DNA of 64,000 nucleotides from Tubiluchus corallicola (taxonomy: Eukaryota; Priapulida; Priapulimorpha; Priapulimorphida; Tubiluchidae). A program made the position numbers and the translations under genes. Below, piece after piece: positions 48,301-59,879 of this stretch. How positions within the stretch are numbered: position 1 is the first letter of the stretch; the number at the start of each line of letters is the position of its first letter. Where the stretch lies: NCBI GenBank assembly GCA_030141605.1, contig JAQGDQ010000223.1, forward strand, positions 194,704-258,703. The letters are read 5' to 3'. Below the pieces are notes generated by a model, which saw only the letters and a list, made by a program, of their open reading frames with translations, was not told where the DNA came from and made no database searches.

Positions 48301-49616
48301 ATTAAACTGCACTGAGTTGTATCGAGAGCACAAGAGCAACATCCTCGAGTAACAATTTTTCTTGCATAATTTTCGAGTTAATTACATTCCAAGTAGCGGT
48401 CAGTTTTTCTTGCCCTTGCATTGCACTACATAGGGCACATGGTGGAAATACTAATAACAGTTACATTTACTGGTAACTGTTTTGCAGATACACTGAAAAT
48501 GAACGAAATTATAACATATACATATTACGTGTTTTGCTCTTTTGCCATGAACTATATCAAGTAGTACTAATAGTCTTACTTTTAATCAATTTCATTTTGT
48601 TTCAGTAATTATTCGAATTTCTTTTGGATATGGAAGCGTCCATAAAGTTTGTTGCACACACTAAATGATAAAAAATTAATTAGCGTTAGTAGATAAACTA
48701 ATTAGTAAAACAAAAAATTAAGTATATACATAGATGAAGCATAACACATAGGCCTGCACAAATGCACATATAAGTATGTCTGAAGAAGATCTGATAAACC
48801 GAAATTCTACATATAATATGTCCCACCATCTGCTGTAAAGTTCAGAGGTACGATACACATCGGACAACCTGAAGAATCTCAGATGATTATTGTCGAATTT
48901 TCAAGGCGCGATTTTAAGGAAAATGAACATTTCCTTAGCAATCCATCAAAATAAGGGATAGCAAGATTTACTCTCATCTCTATTGCACTGCAGCGATAAG
49001 GTAGAGAAAACAGTTTCCTTACACATTTGTTATACGTGATTTTAAATTCATTGAGAATATGTGCAAAGAACTTTTTACACAGAGCCGCCACATAAACACT
49101 AGTACAATAAGTCTTAAAGAACAACGTTTTAACTACAGTGACTGAAATTTCTTATAAGAATTTTAGCTCTAGCTGCTATTATACATTTCTGTTGTCTAAT
49201 ATCATCATTGTCACTGTCAGTGATGTGAACAATCATGTCAGTCATCTGTGTTTCTGTACTAGCTGAAAAACAGAAGATTGTTAACTAATCGACTAAACTA
49301 CAAATCTAAAAAAGCTTAAAGTTGTATCATTCATTTTACCGCGTTTGAGTAAAATTATATCTTGTCTTTACAGCGACAGTGAAATGACAGCTTACTTGAA
49401 TTATATTGGCGAATTTAACTGCGACTCACTTTCGAAACATTTTTTGAAATTTTGATACCTGGGCCTGTTTTTGACCTTTGGCTTACTACACTAGCAGTTA
49501 GTAAATGTGCCTTATAAATATTCATTAATTTCAATAATTTGCCATTTGAAAACATGCCGTGAGGCAAATTGAGTAATGATGTTTAAATTAATTTTCGAAA
49601 TTTTTCGGTCCTGGCG
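45313..49616. other. Gene-poor interval upstream of PRC1
   Basis: The PRC1 5' UTR and promoter should fall within about 45313-45430, where the minus strand carries AATGGCGGTC, but no TATA box was seen. The rest is AT-rich, with a TATG/TGTG-rich stretch at 47940-48000 and a LINE relic at 48770-49125. No exon chain could be supported on either strand. Confidence 0.5.
48770..49125 (-). mobile_element. LINE relic, C-terminal ORF2 fragment
   Basis: The 81-codon open segment reads TYCTSVYVAALCKKF, then ITYNKCVRKLFSLPYRCSA and VNLAIPYFDGLLRKCSFS, the layout found downstream of RT in CR1-like LINEs. After a frameshift it continues RLSDVYRTSELYSRWWDILY-like. It is related to the fragment at 9590-9770. 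Confidence 0.75.
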
Positions 49617-49859
49617 ATGGCGGACGGGGTGAAATTAGATTTTTGTCAGTTTAGTGATGAATTTGAAAAGTATGTGTTGTCGTCCTTATATCATTTGAAG
49701 GTTCGCGGCACTAACAAACGAGCTGTTACGCATGAAGAAACAACTGCATCTGTGGATGAGGCGGGATGTAGATGGATTCTTGTAATAATTAGAGTTATTC
49801 AGCTGCATGCAGTAAATGACCAAAGGTTGAAGGTCATTATTTTGGAAATAAAAGGTTGA
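49617..49859 (+). CDS. Possible first exon or small ORF starting MADG, unrecognised
   Basis: An 80-codon ORF starts in good context (GGCGATGGCGGACGG) and reads MADGVKLDFCQFSDEFEKYV at its start. The composition of the first 30 or so residues looks more coding-like than the rest. Splice donors could lie after LYHLK (AAG|GTTCGC) or RWIL (GTAATA), but no following exon was found. No family recognised. It may equally be a retroelement or pseudogene fragment. Confidence 0.25.
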   Translation: MADGVKLDFCQFSDEFEKYVLSSLYHLKVRGTNKRAVTHEETTASVDEAGCRWILVIIRVIQLHAVNDQRLKVIILEIKG

Positions 49860-52139
49860 AAAAATGAAATTATTATAGATGTGATTCATTAAATCAGTGT
49901 AGTCTATTACGTAATCAATCGCGCTAAATTTAACTGCATATATAGTATTTGTTTGCCGTTGAAAAGTATAAATTACATTTGCTTAATACTTTATGGAGTG
50001 TTAACCTTAATAAAAATGTATAGTTATTTCCGATGATATTCTAAAGACGTGCGTTCACTTCAAGCGGACAAACGGCACAACGTGTTATAAATAATTGATG
50101 ATCATTGTCGTGATTCTCAAACCTAGCTCATTATTTTCGTGTTTGTAAATATGTGCATATATTGTAAATAATTAGACCTTAATTTTGGAATTTGGACTTA
50201 GTTTTTTTAGTCTGCACTGGACGCATTTGTCTTAAACAGTGATGTTAATTTTAACATTACGCTGAGGCTTACTCAATTTTATTATAATGAGTGAACCATT
50301 TTAATGACAAATTATTACACATTATTATTAATTTTATATATATAAGTTCTTTATTTGTCATTAAAATGGTTCACTCATTATAATAAAATTGAGTAAAAAC
50401 TAAAGTGTAATTATTTACAATATATGCACATATTTACAAACACGATATTAAAACAAATTTACAAAACAATACCTTAAAAGCACATTAAATTTCATATGAC
50501 ATTTACGATGTGTAGACTTTGGACACGGCACAATTAACAAAACACGCTTTACATGACATAAATTTTATATTCATTACATTTGTACTGTGTATACGTTTGA
50601 CATTACATAATTAGGTTTGTAATAACGTAGATTGTATAATAATTGTATAACTTAAATATGTAGAATTATTAGTGCTTTTTTGCATTTACATACGTATTTG
50701 CATTTGCAGGTGTTTGAAATTGCCAGAAATTGACTTAAATTTCCAGACTAAGTCTTGTAAACTAATAATTTCTAGTTAAAACAACATAACTTTATTAAAA
50801 CTTTTATGTTTCATAGCTATTATATACATTACATAGTATAATTCTATGTAAAGATTAAAGTATGTAATTTGTCTAAACTAGTTTTGGATTTATGTCCAAT
50901 TACCCGTGTAATCACTTGCATGTAAACATCCTTCTCAATTCAATTCAATTAATTCAATTCAGTTTTATTTTCACGAATACACACATTGGTAAAGCAATAC
51001 ACGTTAAATACTACATAAACCGAAAAAAAATCATAATAGGCTGTGTGTAAAGTTATTTTCATAGTTAGGATGTTAGGATACGGCATAGTGATACTAAAAT
51101 CACAGTTACATAAAAATTGTATAATTTAGCAGTGAAAAAAATAAAAATGACTTTAAAGTAGTAGGTATCTGTAGCAGCTTTTTAAATGAAAGATTATAAA
51201 AATAACATAGAGTTTAAAATAATTTGGTTAGAGTCTGCTGCCAAAGTGCAGATTTCTTCATCCCTAGGAACTGGAGTTGTTGCCAAAAGTATCTCAGAAG
51301 GTATATATAGTTGCAATCTTGCCAAAATTTCTCTAGCTTACTTGGGGTCACATTATTTCTCGCCTAAATGTTAATTAATCTGTAGCAAGTATTTTGAGCA
51401 CTTTTTGTGATCTGTTTTTTTGGAAGAACGGGGTGCATCACCAACAATGATTTGCTCTAAGATAAGATTCTCAACCGCCACCAGTGTGTCAGCCACATTC
51501 AGATGCACAGCATTTCAGGTTGGTATATGTGCACCTTTTTACCATTCATGGTCATTAGTTTAACAAATTCGTTTCAGAGAGCTAGTAATAATTAGCAACT
51601 ATGTTGGAGAGGTCGGATTGCGAGCCACCTTGAAAAGCAGAACCGCATGTCACAATGTATTCGTAAAAAGTATCATGGATGGAACAGCGTACTTTCAAGA
51701 TTAATAGTCCTGTCTAAATTTGGTAGAATTTTAGTGTTGAGGTGCACAGAAAAACTCGGCGACCATTTTTAAAGTGGACGTTAAGTTTGGCCCTCGTAAT
51801 GACTTTTTTAAAACTTAACCTGTACCATTTTAGCGATTTAAATTATATATTAGCTACGAAGTCATCAACCATGTCTAAACTACATTTTGACATCCATTCT
51901 TGTTTTGCTTTCAGCACTCGCAGAAACAAATTAATATTTCAAGCAGGCAGTTATTTCTATTGTTGTTTACTGGGTTACTTATGATGGTTGAGGGTTGCCG
52001 TGCCACTTCCTACTGTAAGCTTATCACCTCGTGCTTACACGGTGTTATGCTATTGTATCACCCTTAAATTATTGTGCACCTGCACTGCAAGCGTTGATTT
52101 TGCCTTGTAAAAAGTGTGAAGAAAGACTAGTCACTCGAT
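49860..52139. other. Gene-poor interval upstream of the pentraxin-like gene
   Basis: Apart from the fold-back repeat, it holds a TCAATTCAATTCAATT run at 50937-50960, of the kind seen at LINE tails. Between about 51230 and 51510 short open stretches on the minus strand are separated by stops. They look like a decayed element that I could not identify. Confidence 0.4.
50138..50444. repeat. Large fold-back inverted repeat
   Basis: Two perfect arm pairs are nested: 50138-50174 with 50408-50444 (37 bp), and 50269-50311 with 50354-50396 (43 bp). The central loop is 42 nt. The left arm carries about 94 bp between the blocks against 11 bp on the right, so it has an insertion or the right arm a deletion. 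No ORF. Probably a fold-back or MITE element. Confidence 0.85.
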
Positions 52140-53243
52140 ATGAAATCATATTATTTTGCTGCGCTGGCCTTTCTGATGCTTGTTATTCAAAAATCAAATG
52201 GGACACGAACTCACGAAAGAAACCCGTTCTCACGTTTTACCAGAAGTATAGGCTCAAGCGTTACAGAATCGATAAAGCCAAGAAAGTTTGATTTCGAAGA
52301 GCATTTGACTGACCAGCTAATATCGGATCTTGACGAAGTCGCGGAAAAGAGAATGAGTATTTTAGCGGATCTTGATGTCTTTTTAAACGTCTCGTTTGTT
52401 GACTGTAACATATCAAACGGATTTATGGTGGACTTTCCTGCGCAGGATGCTGACAACTACATTGATTTTGCAGCAAGCGTTTCAGATCCGCTTAATCAGT
52501 GGACTTTCTGTGCATGGATTAAACGGAGCGATGCAACCCAGACTGGAGAACTGACGTTGCTGGACTACGATACAGCGCCTGGTAATGCCTTGCGTGTGGC
52601 TCTTGGTGTAAATCAGATTCTCGTTACTATAAATGATCGAACTTCAGGAATTCCGGTTCCATCTTTTCTGAGCGACGAATTTCGTCACGTCTGTGCATCC
52701 TGGCACATCAATGGTACAGTAATCGTTTATACTGACGGTGTAAAACGACTGGTATTTATAACTAGCTTTGACGAATGGCAAATGTCAATACCTGCAGGGG
52801 GTAATTTTGTTTTTGGGAAAGCACAAGACTCTCCAACCGATTCAGGAGTTTCATTTGTTGGACAAGTTGCAGACGTTTCATTTCATTCTACGGTATTATC
52901 TGATTCTCAAATAGCCATACTGGCAGAGACTTGCTTTAGCTCAGGCGGGAATATAATTCAATGGGAAATGGATGATTTGACAGTATTTGGTGATGCAACA
53001 ATTAATCAACCAAGCGACTGCAACTTAAATGGACAAATGTGCCTTGAAGACACACTTACTAAAGAACAAGCCGATTACCTGCTAGATCTACTCAAATATC
53101 TCACGCACAATAATGACGTTGTTCTTGATTTTCTAGATATTCTCACTATAGACCAGTATTTAGAGAAAGAGCGTTTGCAAGCACTGTGTAGCGCTGCAGA
53201 GAAGCTGGAAGTCATAAAGAACATTCGCACTTCACACGAGTAA
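52140..53243 (+). CDS. Secreted pentraxin/LamG-like domain protein, single exon
   Basis: Intact 367-aa ORF without introns. Residues 1-20 (MKSYYFAALAFLMLVIQKSN) are a signal peptide. Residues 50-85 are acidic and helical. A pentraxin-like jelly-roll spans about 90-265: NYIDFAASV, WTFCAWIKRS, then FRHVCASWHINGTVIVYTDG, which fits the pentraxin signature H-x-C-x-S-W at H183 (the last signature position is Ile, not Ser/Thr). C124 and C185 match the family disulfide. SFVGQVADVSFHSTVLS corresponds to the conserved domain end. Of the calcium ligands, Q229-D230 remain, but the usual GG-N/D-F following motif is absent. Residues about 299-367 form a helical C-terminal extension unlike classical pentraxins. 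Ligand and role are unknown; soluble recognition or matrix function is possible. AATAAA at 53899-53904 is a distant candidate polyA signal. Confidence 0.85.
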   Translation: MKSYYFAALAFLMLVIQKSNGTRTHERNPFSRFTRSIGSSVTESIKPRKFDFEEHLTDQLISDLDEVAEKRMSILADLDVFLNVSFVDCNISNGFMVDFPAQDADNYIDFAASVSDPLNQWTFCAWIKRSDATQTGELTLLDYDTAPGNALRVALGVNQILVTINDRTSGIPVPSFLSDEFRHVCASWHINGTVIVYTDGVKRLVFITSFDEWQMSIPAGGNFVFGKAQDSPTDSGVSFVGQVADVSFHSTVLSDSQIAILAETCFSSGGNIIQWEMDDLTVFGDATINQPSDCNLNGQMCLEDTLTKEQADYLLDLLKYLTHNNDVVLDFLDILTIDQYLEKERLQALCSAAEKLEVIKNIRTSHE

Positions 53244-56000
53244 TAATGGTAGCTGAAAATTATTACATAATGAATAAGGAAAAAAATAATAATGGAAGCA
53301 AAAGAAGCGTTTTTTGTTTGCCCAAACTGATTAGGTTTTTATGACCGCTTCCATTTTGGACTGAACACCTTCTAAATTGTTTTTTCCAAACATCGCAAGA
53401 TGTATGTCTAAACAAGACCATTGCTGTTCCTATGGTGGTGGGGTGTGAGGTCTTAAAATTATGACTTTTGCCTTATGGTGCTTATGCCGTATCCTTCGCA
53501 ATGCATTATTAGAAAACCTTAAACAAACCAAAACTATATTGTTTAGTGTTTCTTAGCTGGTGATAGTTATTTTGCTAAATGTTCTAATGTTCACTGTTGT
53601 AAACGCGGGACTACGTGTATCGTGGGAACATCTGAAATTATTGTTTTTCGTGCCAAAAATTTATTAGCCCCTCTTTCTCCACAGTTTCGATTTATCGACA
53701 GTTATAATACCACATTGCTCCGTGCTTCAACTGTTAGTTTTTTAGGAAAATCTTATACAACGCTTCAAGAAACTTTCAGTATGCAAAATAGTGAAAATAC
53801 GGACAAAATTAGTAAGCCATCATTAAAATGCCATAAAGCTGTAAATTTGTAGCCAGTTTTGGCACTCATCTGCCAATTTTTGCTAAGAAGGTCCAAAAAA
53901 TAAATATTTTATGCTTGGTATGTCTTGGTATTGCCATTAAACCCATAAAAATGGAATGAAAACTAGATATTATTATGATTCTATTGCTTTTAATATATGT
54001 ATATTTTTAATGCCGTTTGTGGTAGTCGGTATTTTTACATTGTAGTAATGTGCTGCCATCTATGTGTTAATCTTGTAACATTTTTTTCTAATTGACTTAC
54101 CTTCAGTGTAATTGTATCGTCCAGTGACTGCACACATAGTGGTCCTCTCCCTATTTTAAATTAATGGTTGTTTTGAAGACTTTGCAAGTCTGCATAAGCC
54201 TAGTTCAATACCTGATTTCTGGCTGTGAAACAGATTCTACTCACTGGTTAATTCTAGTTTTGCTAAATGTTCAATGCAGCAGTTTTTCTACTCATGTTTC
54301 TGTAGCAAAAATAAAACTTTTCTGTTGTGTCAAATGCAAAGGCTTATTGTAGCTGTTTGGTTCTTATCCATAGTTTGTGTGTGTCTAAACTCAAGCATAT
54401 CAAAGTAACTGAACAACAAATACAAAAGTGACTTTGACACCATTAATTATTTATGTATTTAATTTTATTTTGTTAATTTTATTCATTGACTTATTTATTT
54501 TAATTTACTCTTTTCAAATTTAGAAATTATGGAAGATGTTTACAATTCCCAACACAATTTAACGCGGCTTCTAACCTTAACTTTAACTCTAACCCTAACA
54601 CAACCCTAACTCTATTCCTAAGCCTAACCCTAATCCCAATCCGCTTCACGAATTAATTTCTTGTGTGTGGGGAATTGCACACTTTAGCATAAATTCTTGT
54701 CTTCTCTCATGTGCCCCATGGAATTTGCTTTCAATTGAATCCTGTCATTGACCAATTCTGATTGTGAAAGCCCCACATCAGACTTTGCCCAACATCCTTC
54801 TTCAGTTCTGCGTTGTTTAATTTGTCTTCGTCTGTAAAACGACGTGGATTATTTTTTTTAAATTTAGTCATTTTAAAATGCATTAGAAATATTCAATTGA
54901 TTATTAAAATTATTATTACAGTTTTTCTCATTTTTATGCGCCTGATGACAATATCAATCGTAAAATGTTTATTTTTTGGACTATCTTAGCAAAAATTTAA
55001 TTCAAAGATAAAATTATTCATCGTTCTGGCCTGTCAAATAGTCGGGCGTCCTGCTGTGCATTTCTAGCTTTTTAATTTTGTCCCTGCAGCATCAATGAAA
55101 CCAGACAAACGTTTTTCAGAGCTGCGTGAGCCTTTCATGAATTACTGTATAACTGCGTCTGTAAAAATAAAAGCCACAATAACCTGCGATCACTAGCCCA
55201 TGTGTTTTTGTTGTGGATTTCGACAACTAAACTTTGGAGTTGTATATGTGTTAACATCTAAATTAATTGCAATCCTCGTCAATGCAGAAATTGTACTTGT
55301 ACTTGTCATGTAATGATATAAACGTAAAATATACTTGAAAAATAATAGAAAAATATTTTTGCCAATATTGAGATCTCATCAGGGTAATTAAGCCATTCTA
55401 CTGGGATTCAATAAGGGAGCAAGACGCCCAAAAGCACACTTTTTCAAAATTGGCGTCTTTTCAACATTTTTCATCTCTTTAGTTCATTTGTACTATAAAA
55501 GTCGAATCTTTTTTTCTTATTTTTTTTAAATCGCATGGCCTTTAAAGCATTTTCTGGAGTCATTACTTTATTTAACCAACCCGCCTCCCGTGTTTCTGAA
55601 ATGAAAGCGCGTTTACTCAATTCATTCATCAAGTTTAGTTTAACTGATTAAACCAAGGAAATTATTATAATATATTTTTTCACATGATTTTCTAGACACG
55701 ATTGTCTAGTAGTACCTCTACTGTCACCTTATATATTACTACTGTTACACATAAAATTTGATATGTGCTACGACGCCTGTTTTATGTGTTTGCCTCTCCC
55801 CTAACTTTCGAACCTGGCTGTAGAGGATCTCGTAATGTAAATTATTCTCTAAGAAGCAGTTTTGTGGAAAAACGATAGTTCTACTATTAGAAAAAATGAA
55901 GGCAGGTAAAATTGGCTAGGACTATTCTTCTTCTTCACAAGTTCACCAGTTACACTGCACAGATTTAAAAACATAAGAAAACACTAATGTTTTTTTCATG
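53244..56000. other. Gene-poor interval between the pentraxin-like gene and the Gly/Tyr gene
   Basis: Contains the presumed 3' UTR of the pentraxin-like gene and a degenerate telomere-like tract at 54570-54641. I saw no other feature I could support. Confidence 0.45.
54570..54641. repeat. Interstitial telomere-like repeat (TAACCC variants)
   Basis: CTAACCTTAACTTTAACTCT, then AACCCTAACACAACCCTAAC and CCTAACCCTAATCCCAATCC: about ten degenerate hexamers of the animal telomere repeat (CCCTAA). Confidence 0.7.
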
Positions 56001-56542
56001 GCAAATTTTATTTTTGTAAAAAACGATAAACGAAAAACAAAAACAATAACAAAACCAAATATAAAACAACAATGTATATACAACAACAAAAAGGATTAGG
56101 CCTATGAAGAATTATGATAACGCCGTTAATATTATAAACGAATAACAATACACGTATAATACTGATAATATGTTTCAAAGGTATACATTTTCGCATTATC
56201 ATTGCGGAATGTCACTATTTACATGTGATGGCGAAGCGAAAATCTGCAAAAAATGACTGAATAACCATGACAAGCTGCTTTTCTAAACTACAAAAAACCG
56301 TATAGCTCTCAATAAAAATCAGCAACCAAGTTAACACTCGCGTAATCATGCAATGATTTCTATCACTACCATAAGAAATGATTACCATTGCTATGCGCGA
56401 GTTCTGAAAGTCCTTTCAGTTTGTTACAAAACAGAAACTCGTTTCATTACTGTTTTCCATTATTAAGTTAAACTCCACCGTCATTCCATTCCACTTGTTT
56501 GCTGTCCAATACCGTTGATTTCGCGATTTGGCATAGTTTTAA

Positions 56543-58512
56543 TTACCAGCCACCATAACCGCCACCACAACCGCCACCACCGCAACCACCACCATAACCA
56601 CCTCCATAACCACCATATCCTCCACCGAAACCACCGTAACCACCTAGTCCAGAACCGTAGCCTCCACCGTAACCACCATAACCACCATATCCTCCACCGA
56701 ATCCACCTCCATAACCACTATATCCTCCACCGAAACCACCGTAACCACCTAGTCCAGAACCGTAACCGCCACCGTAACCACCAAAACGACTTAGTCCAGA
56801 TCCATATCCTCCAAAGCCGCCTCCATATCCTCCATAGCCTCCGCCATATCCTCCACCATATCCGCCGTGATGGTTGTTCTTCACATATGGCTTGGTGGCG
56901 TATGCATGCGGCTTGCGCAAGGCGTATCCATGGGCAGCCTGTTTTTCTTTGGCAGCCTCGTGCGCTTGTATATTGAGGTTGCCATGTTCCTCTACTGCTG
57001 CTTCATTTGCGTCGTGAGAGCTGGCCTTTACTCCACTTCCGCTTCCGGACTTGTGAGCTGATTCACTGCTGAAGGAATTTGCAAAAGCTTCGTCGTACGA
57101 TTCACCAATTATCTTCTTCTTTCCATGTCCATACCCGGACAAGCCACCATAGCCTCCACCGTATCCACCTAAACCACCTCCATATCCCCCGTAGCCACCA
57201 TATCCACCATAACCGCCAAGTCCACCTCCATAACCGCCATATCCTCCCAGTCCGCCTCCATATCCTCCACCATAACCACCGATTCCACCACCGTATCCGC
57301 CGCCATAACCACCGCCATATCCACCAATGCCTGAGCTAAGCACCTGTGTTACCTGTCAAACAAAGTGGTAGTTTTGTCATGTAAAATACATAATTGTCAC
57401 GTATTGAGATTTTTTACAACTTTGATTAATTCTGATATCTTATTCTGCCCAAGAACAATTGAATTTAGGAGCGCAACAACCTTAAACTGCAAAACGTTTA
57501 GGAGCACACTAGCGTTCAGACTGCAAAAAAAATTAGGAGCAAAGTTTAGGTAAGTGTTACTCTTCACCAGTATTCAGATTACAAAAAAGGAGCACAACAG
57601 TGTCCAAATCACAAAAAAATTTAGGAGAACATCGGTGATCAGATTACAAAAAGTTTAGGAGCACACCAGCGATCAGATTACAAAAAATCAGGATTACACT
57701 TATGTTCAGATTACGAAAAATTTAGGAGCACACCTGTTTCCAGATTATAAAAAAATTGGGAGCACACAAGAGGTCAGATTACAAATGTTTGGTTGGACAC
57801 AGTGTTCAAATTACAAAAACTTTAGAAGCATGCCGTGTGACCAGTTTACAGATTATAAAACGTTTAGGACACCAGTGCTCAGATTGTTTAAAACGCGACA
57901 TGTTTTAGGAAACATTTGTGTATTATATTAAAACATTTTATTTTAAAATGCACCTTTTCCTTAATTTATGTATTTTCGTTTATGTTATTTCATCAGTGTT
58001 TCGTTTATGTTTCATTTTTTTCTACTTTTTGTGCTCGGCAATTTTTAATTTAAAATGCATCCTTTTAGAATTATTCCATTCGCATACATTTAAGTAATTG
58101 TCTAAAGTACTTTAAGAATTAAGAAAATTATGTTATTACTTCTAAGAGCTGTAGACATGTGCTCAGTTTTTACAAAGTACGCAAACAAAGCAGTTGAAAA
58201 AGCATTATTGTCTCTATATAGTTATCTGTTCTCAGATACTATAAGCCCTGGACCTTGTAAGTCCATGGTGGTTAACCCCCTCAGAGAATGCATAAATCAT
58301 TGGTTTTAGAAACAATTTCGACGTGTTTAAAACACAGGAGCACGTAAGACCTTGAAAAAGCGAAACCCCATCACTTTGTGGTAATATTAAAAGAACAAAA
58401 GTATTGCAATATTGAAACCCAATTAGTTATTGTTAAATGATAAATGGTGGAACAGACCCAAAGATTGTGTTATACTTACACAACCCAGAATAAGAGCCAC
58501 TACAAGTTTCAT
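56543..58512 (-). CDS. Secreted Gly-Gly-Tyr repeat protein, 280 aa
   Basis: Two coding exons, 58512-58480 (MKLVVALILGC) and 57352-56543, join in phase 0 (TGT|GTAAGT; GACAG|GTAACA) to 280 aa. The signal peptide runs through about VTQVLSS (residue 18). Residues 19-84 and 175-280 are GGYGGGYGG-type repeats. They flank a central non-repeat block (85-174) that is charged and His/Lys/Glu-rich, starting YGHGKKKIIGESYDEAF and including ALRKPHAYATKPYVKNNHHG. The C-terminus has two Cys in GGGCGGGGCGGG and ends in Trp. Such proteins occur in shells, cuticles, byssus and adhesives; which applies here is unknown. A noncoding 5' exon (about 59140-59076, donor GTATGT) with a TATA box upstream joins an acceptor at 58519. 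AATAAA lies at 56012-56007. Not recognised as a named family. Confidence 0.88.
57420..57900. repeat. Degenerate tandem repeat of about 30-40 bp in the Gly/Tyr gene intron
   Basis: Units contain TTTAGGAGCACACCAGCG, then ATCAGATTACAAAAA, repeated about a dozen times with drift. It fills most of the first half of the intron between the two coding exons. Confidence 0.8.
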
Positions 58513-59075
58513 TTTGACCTGAAAGAAGAAATTTAATTTATTCCATACTGTAACTGTATTAAAAATGTTCATTAGTGGCAGGGAAGCTGAGAAAATAATA
58601 ACGATAAACCAACGATGAAGCACGTTAAAATAATAAAAGACAAGTGATGCGGCGCTTTTTTCATGAATAAACTGCCTATAGTATCAATTAGCCGTTCGCA
58701 TTTATTAGGTATTGAACAACGCTATTTTTTATGATTATTTTATTAATAATCGAGTGATTAATATTATAATAACTGCAAATGTCTATTAGCTCTATTCAGT
58801 TCTGACTTGTTGAAAGATTGTCATTTGCTGCTGGCTAGGCAAACTTGCTCAGATTTTTGTAATAGTTTACTATATATTATAATAGGCTTTAGCAAAAATT
58901 AAATAACAATCATCATCATCTCGTTAATAGTTTATCGTTAACTGTATTACCATTGAATTGCTCTTACGATTGGCTCATTTACGTTATCACAATGTTATTG
59001 ATAATCATGTTTACAAATCCTAGAAAATAACTATGTAGCTTCGTCAATAATTTACTAAATAATACGATTACATAC

Positions 59076-59140
59076 CTAATCCTTTTTGCAGATGTATAGT
59101 GAAAGTACGTGCTACACTCGACGGAGCACTGATTCTAAGA
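59076..59140 (-). other. Probable noncoding first exon of the Gly/Tyr gene
   Basis: On the minus strand the stretch CATCTGCAAAAAGGATTAG ends in a good donor (GTATGTAA). The next exon has acceptor TTTCAG at 58519 and starts translation six bases later. No ORF in the exon. Transcript evidence is lacking. Confidence 0.45.
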
Positions 59141-59167
59141 ATACTCAAGTACAGTCATGCTCAAACA

Positions 59168-59173
59168 TTTATA
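59168..59173 (-). promoter_or_regulatory. TATA box of the Gly/Tyr gene
   Basis: GAGTATAAATG on the minus strand, about 30 bp before the inferred transcription start and 95 bp before the donor of the noncoding exon. TATA promoters are common for highly expressed tissue-specific secreted proteins. Confidence 0.5.
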
Positions 59174-59879
59174 CTCAGTAAAAGACAAGTGTGACCCAAG
59201 AAGAGCTGCAATTTGTCAAAAAACGCCAAGTGATGAGTTACAAATGTCACCAAACAACGCGACACCTGTCGTAAGCGGTCTCACTCCGACTCGAATTTGC
59301 ATGGCACAGTAACCGAAACAAAAATAATGGCCCACAAGTCTGGCTGGCGGGGAAAGCTGCGTGCTAACTTACGCTAATCTGGAATGACATTTCAACCAAA
59401 CTACCGAGCAAATTAACATACATGTTTGCTCAACATATGTTATTGTAACCTGGCAACTAAGTTCTGTTTCATTTCATAAGGTTTTCATATTTTGAACAGA
59501 ATTTTGTTGACACCCTTCGTATACTTGCGGTGCGCCCCATCTCTTACTTTCTCTCATTTTGTTAACGAGCATTCTTGAAGAAAATGAAACACTAACTTTA
59601 GCTTGTTAACTGAGGCAAGAATGGAGTGGAGGGAGGTAGTGAAAACAAAGGCGTGACCTTATTTATTAAGCAACATTCTATTTCAACGTACTATCTGATG
59701 CAAGTTAAAGCATTCAGAAATTTTGAAAGCTATTAACTGCAAAAGTGGTTCCTAAACATTTTAATCTTCTGCGAGTATCACCAACCGAATGATTCTGTCT
59801 GAAGATTTTAAGATAAATATCAGTAAAATGTGAAATGAGTTTAGAAAGTAATTAACATGCGTTTCGATGTCTGTGTAAA

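Noticed and set aside
51200-51520. Minus-strand fragments possibly from a retrotransposon integrase
   Set aside because: A few motif-like words occur, but in the wrong order for BEL/Pao and broken by stops. No family could be supported.
56515-57339. His/Asn/Arg-rich ORFs antisense to the Gly/Tyr gene
   Set aside because: They are shadows of the GGY codon repeats. The minus strand has the signal peptide, splice sites and TATA box.
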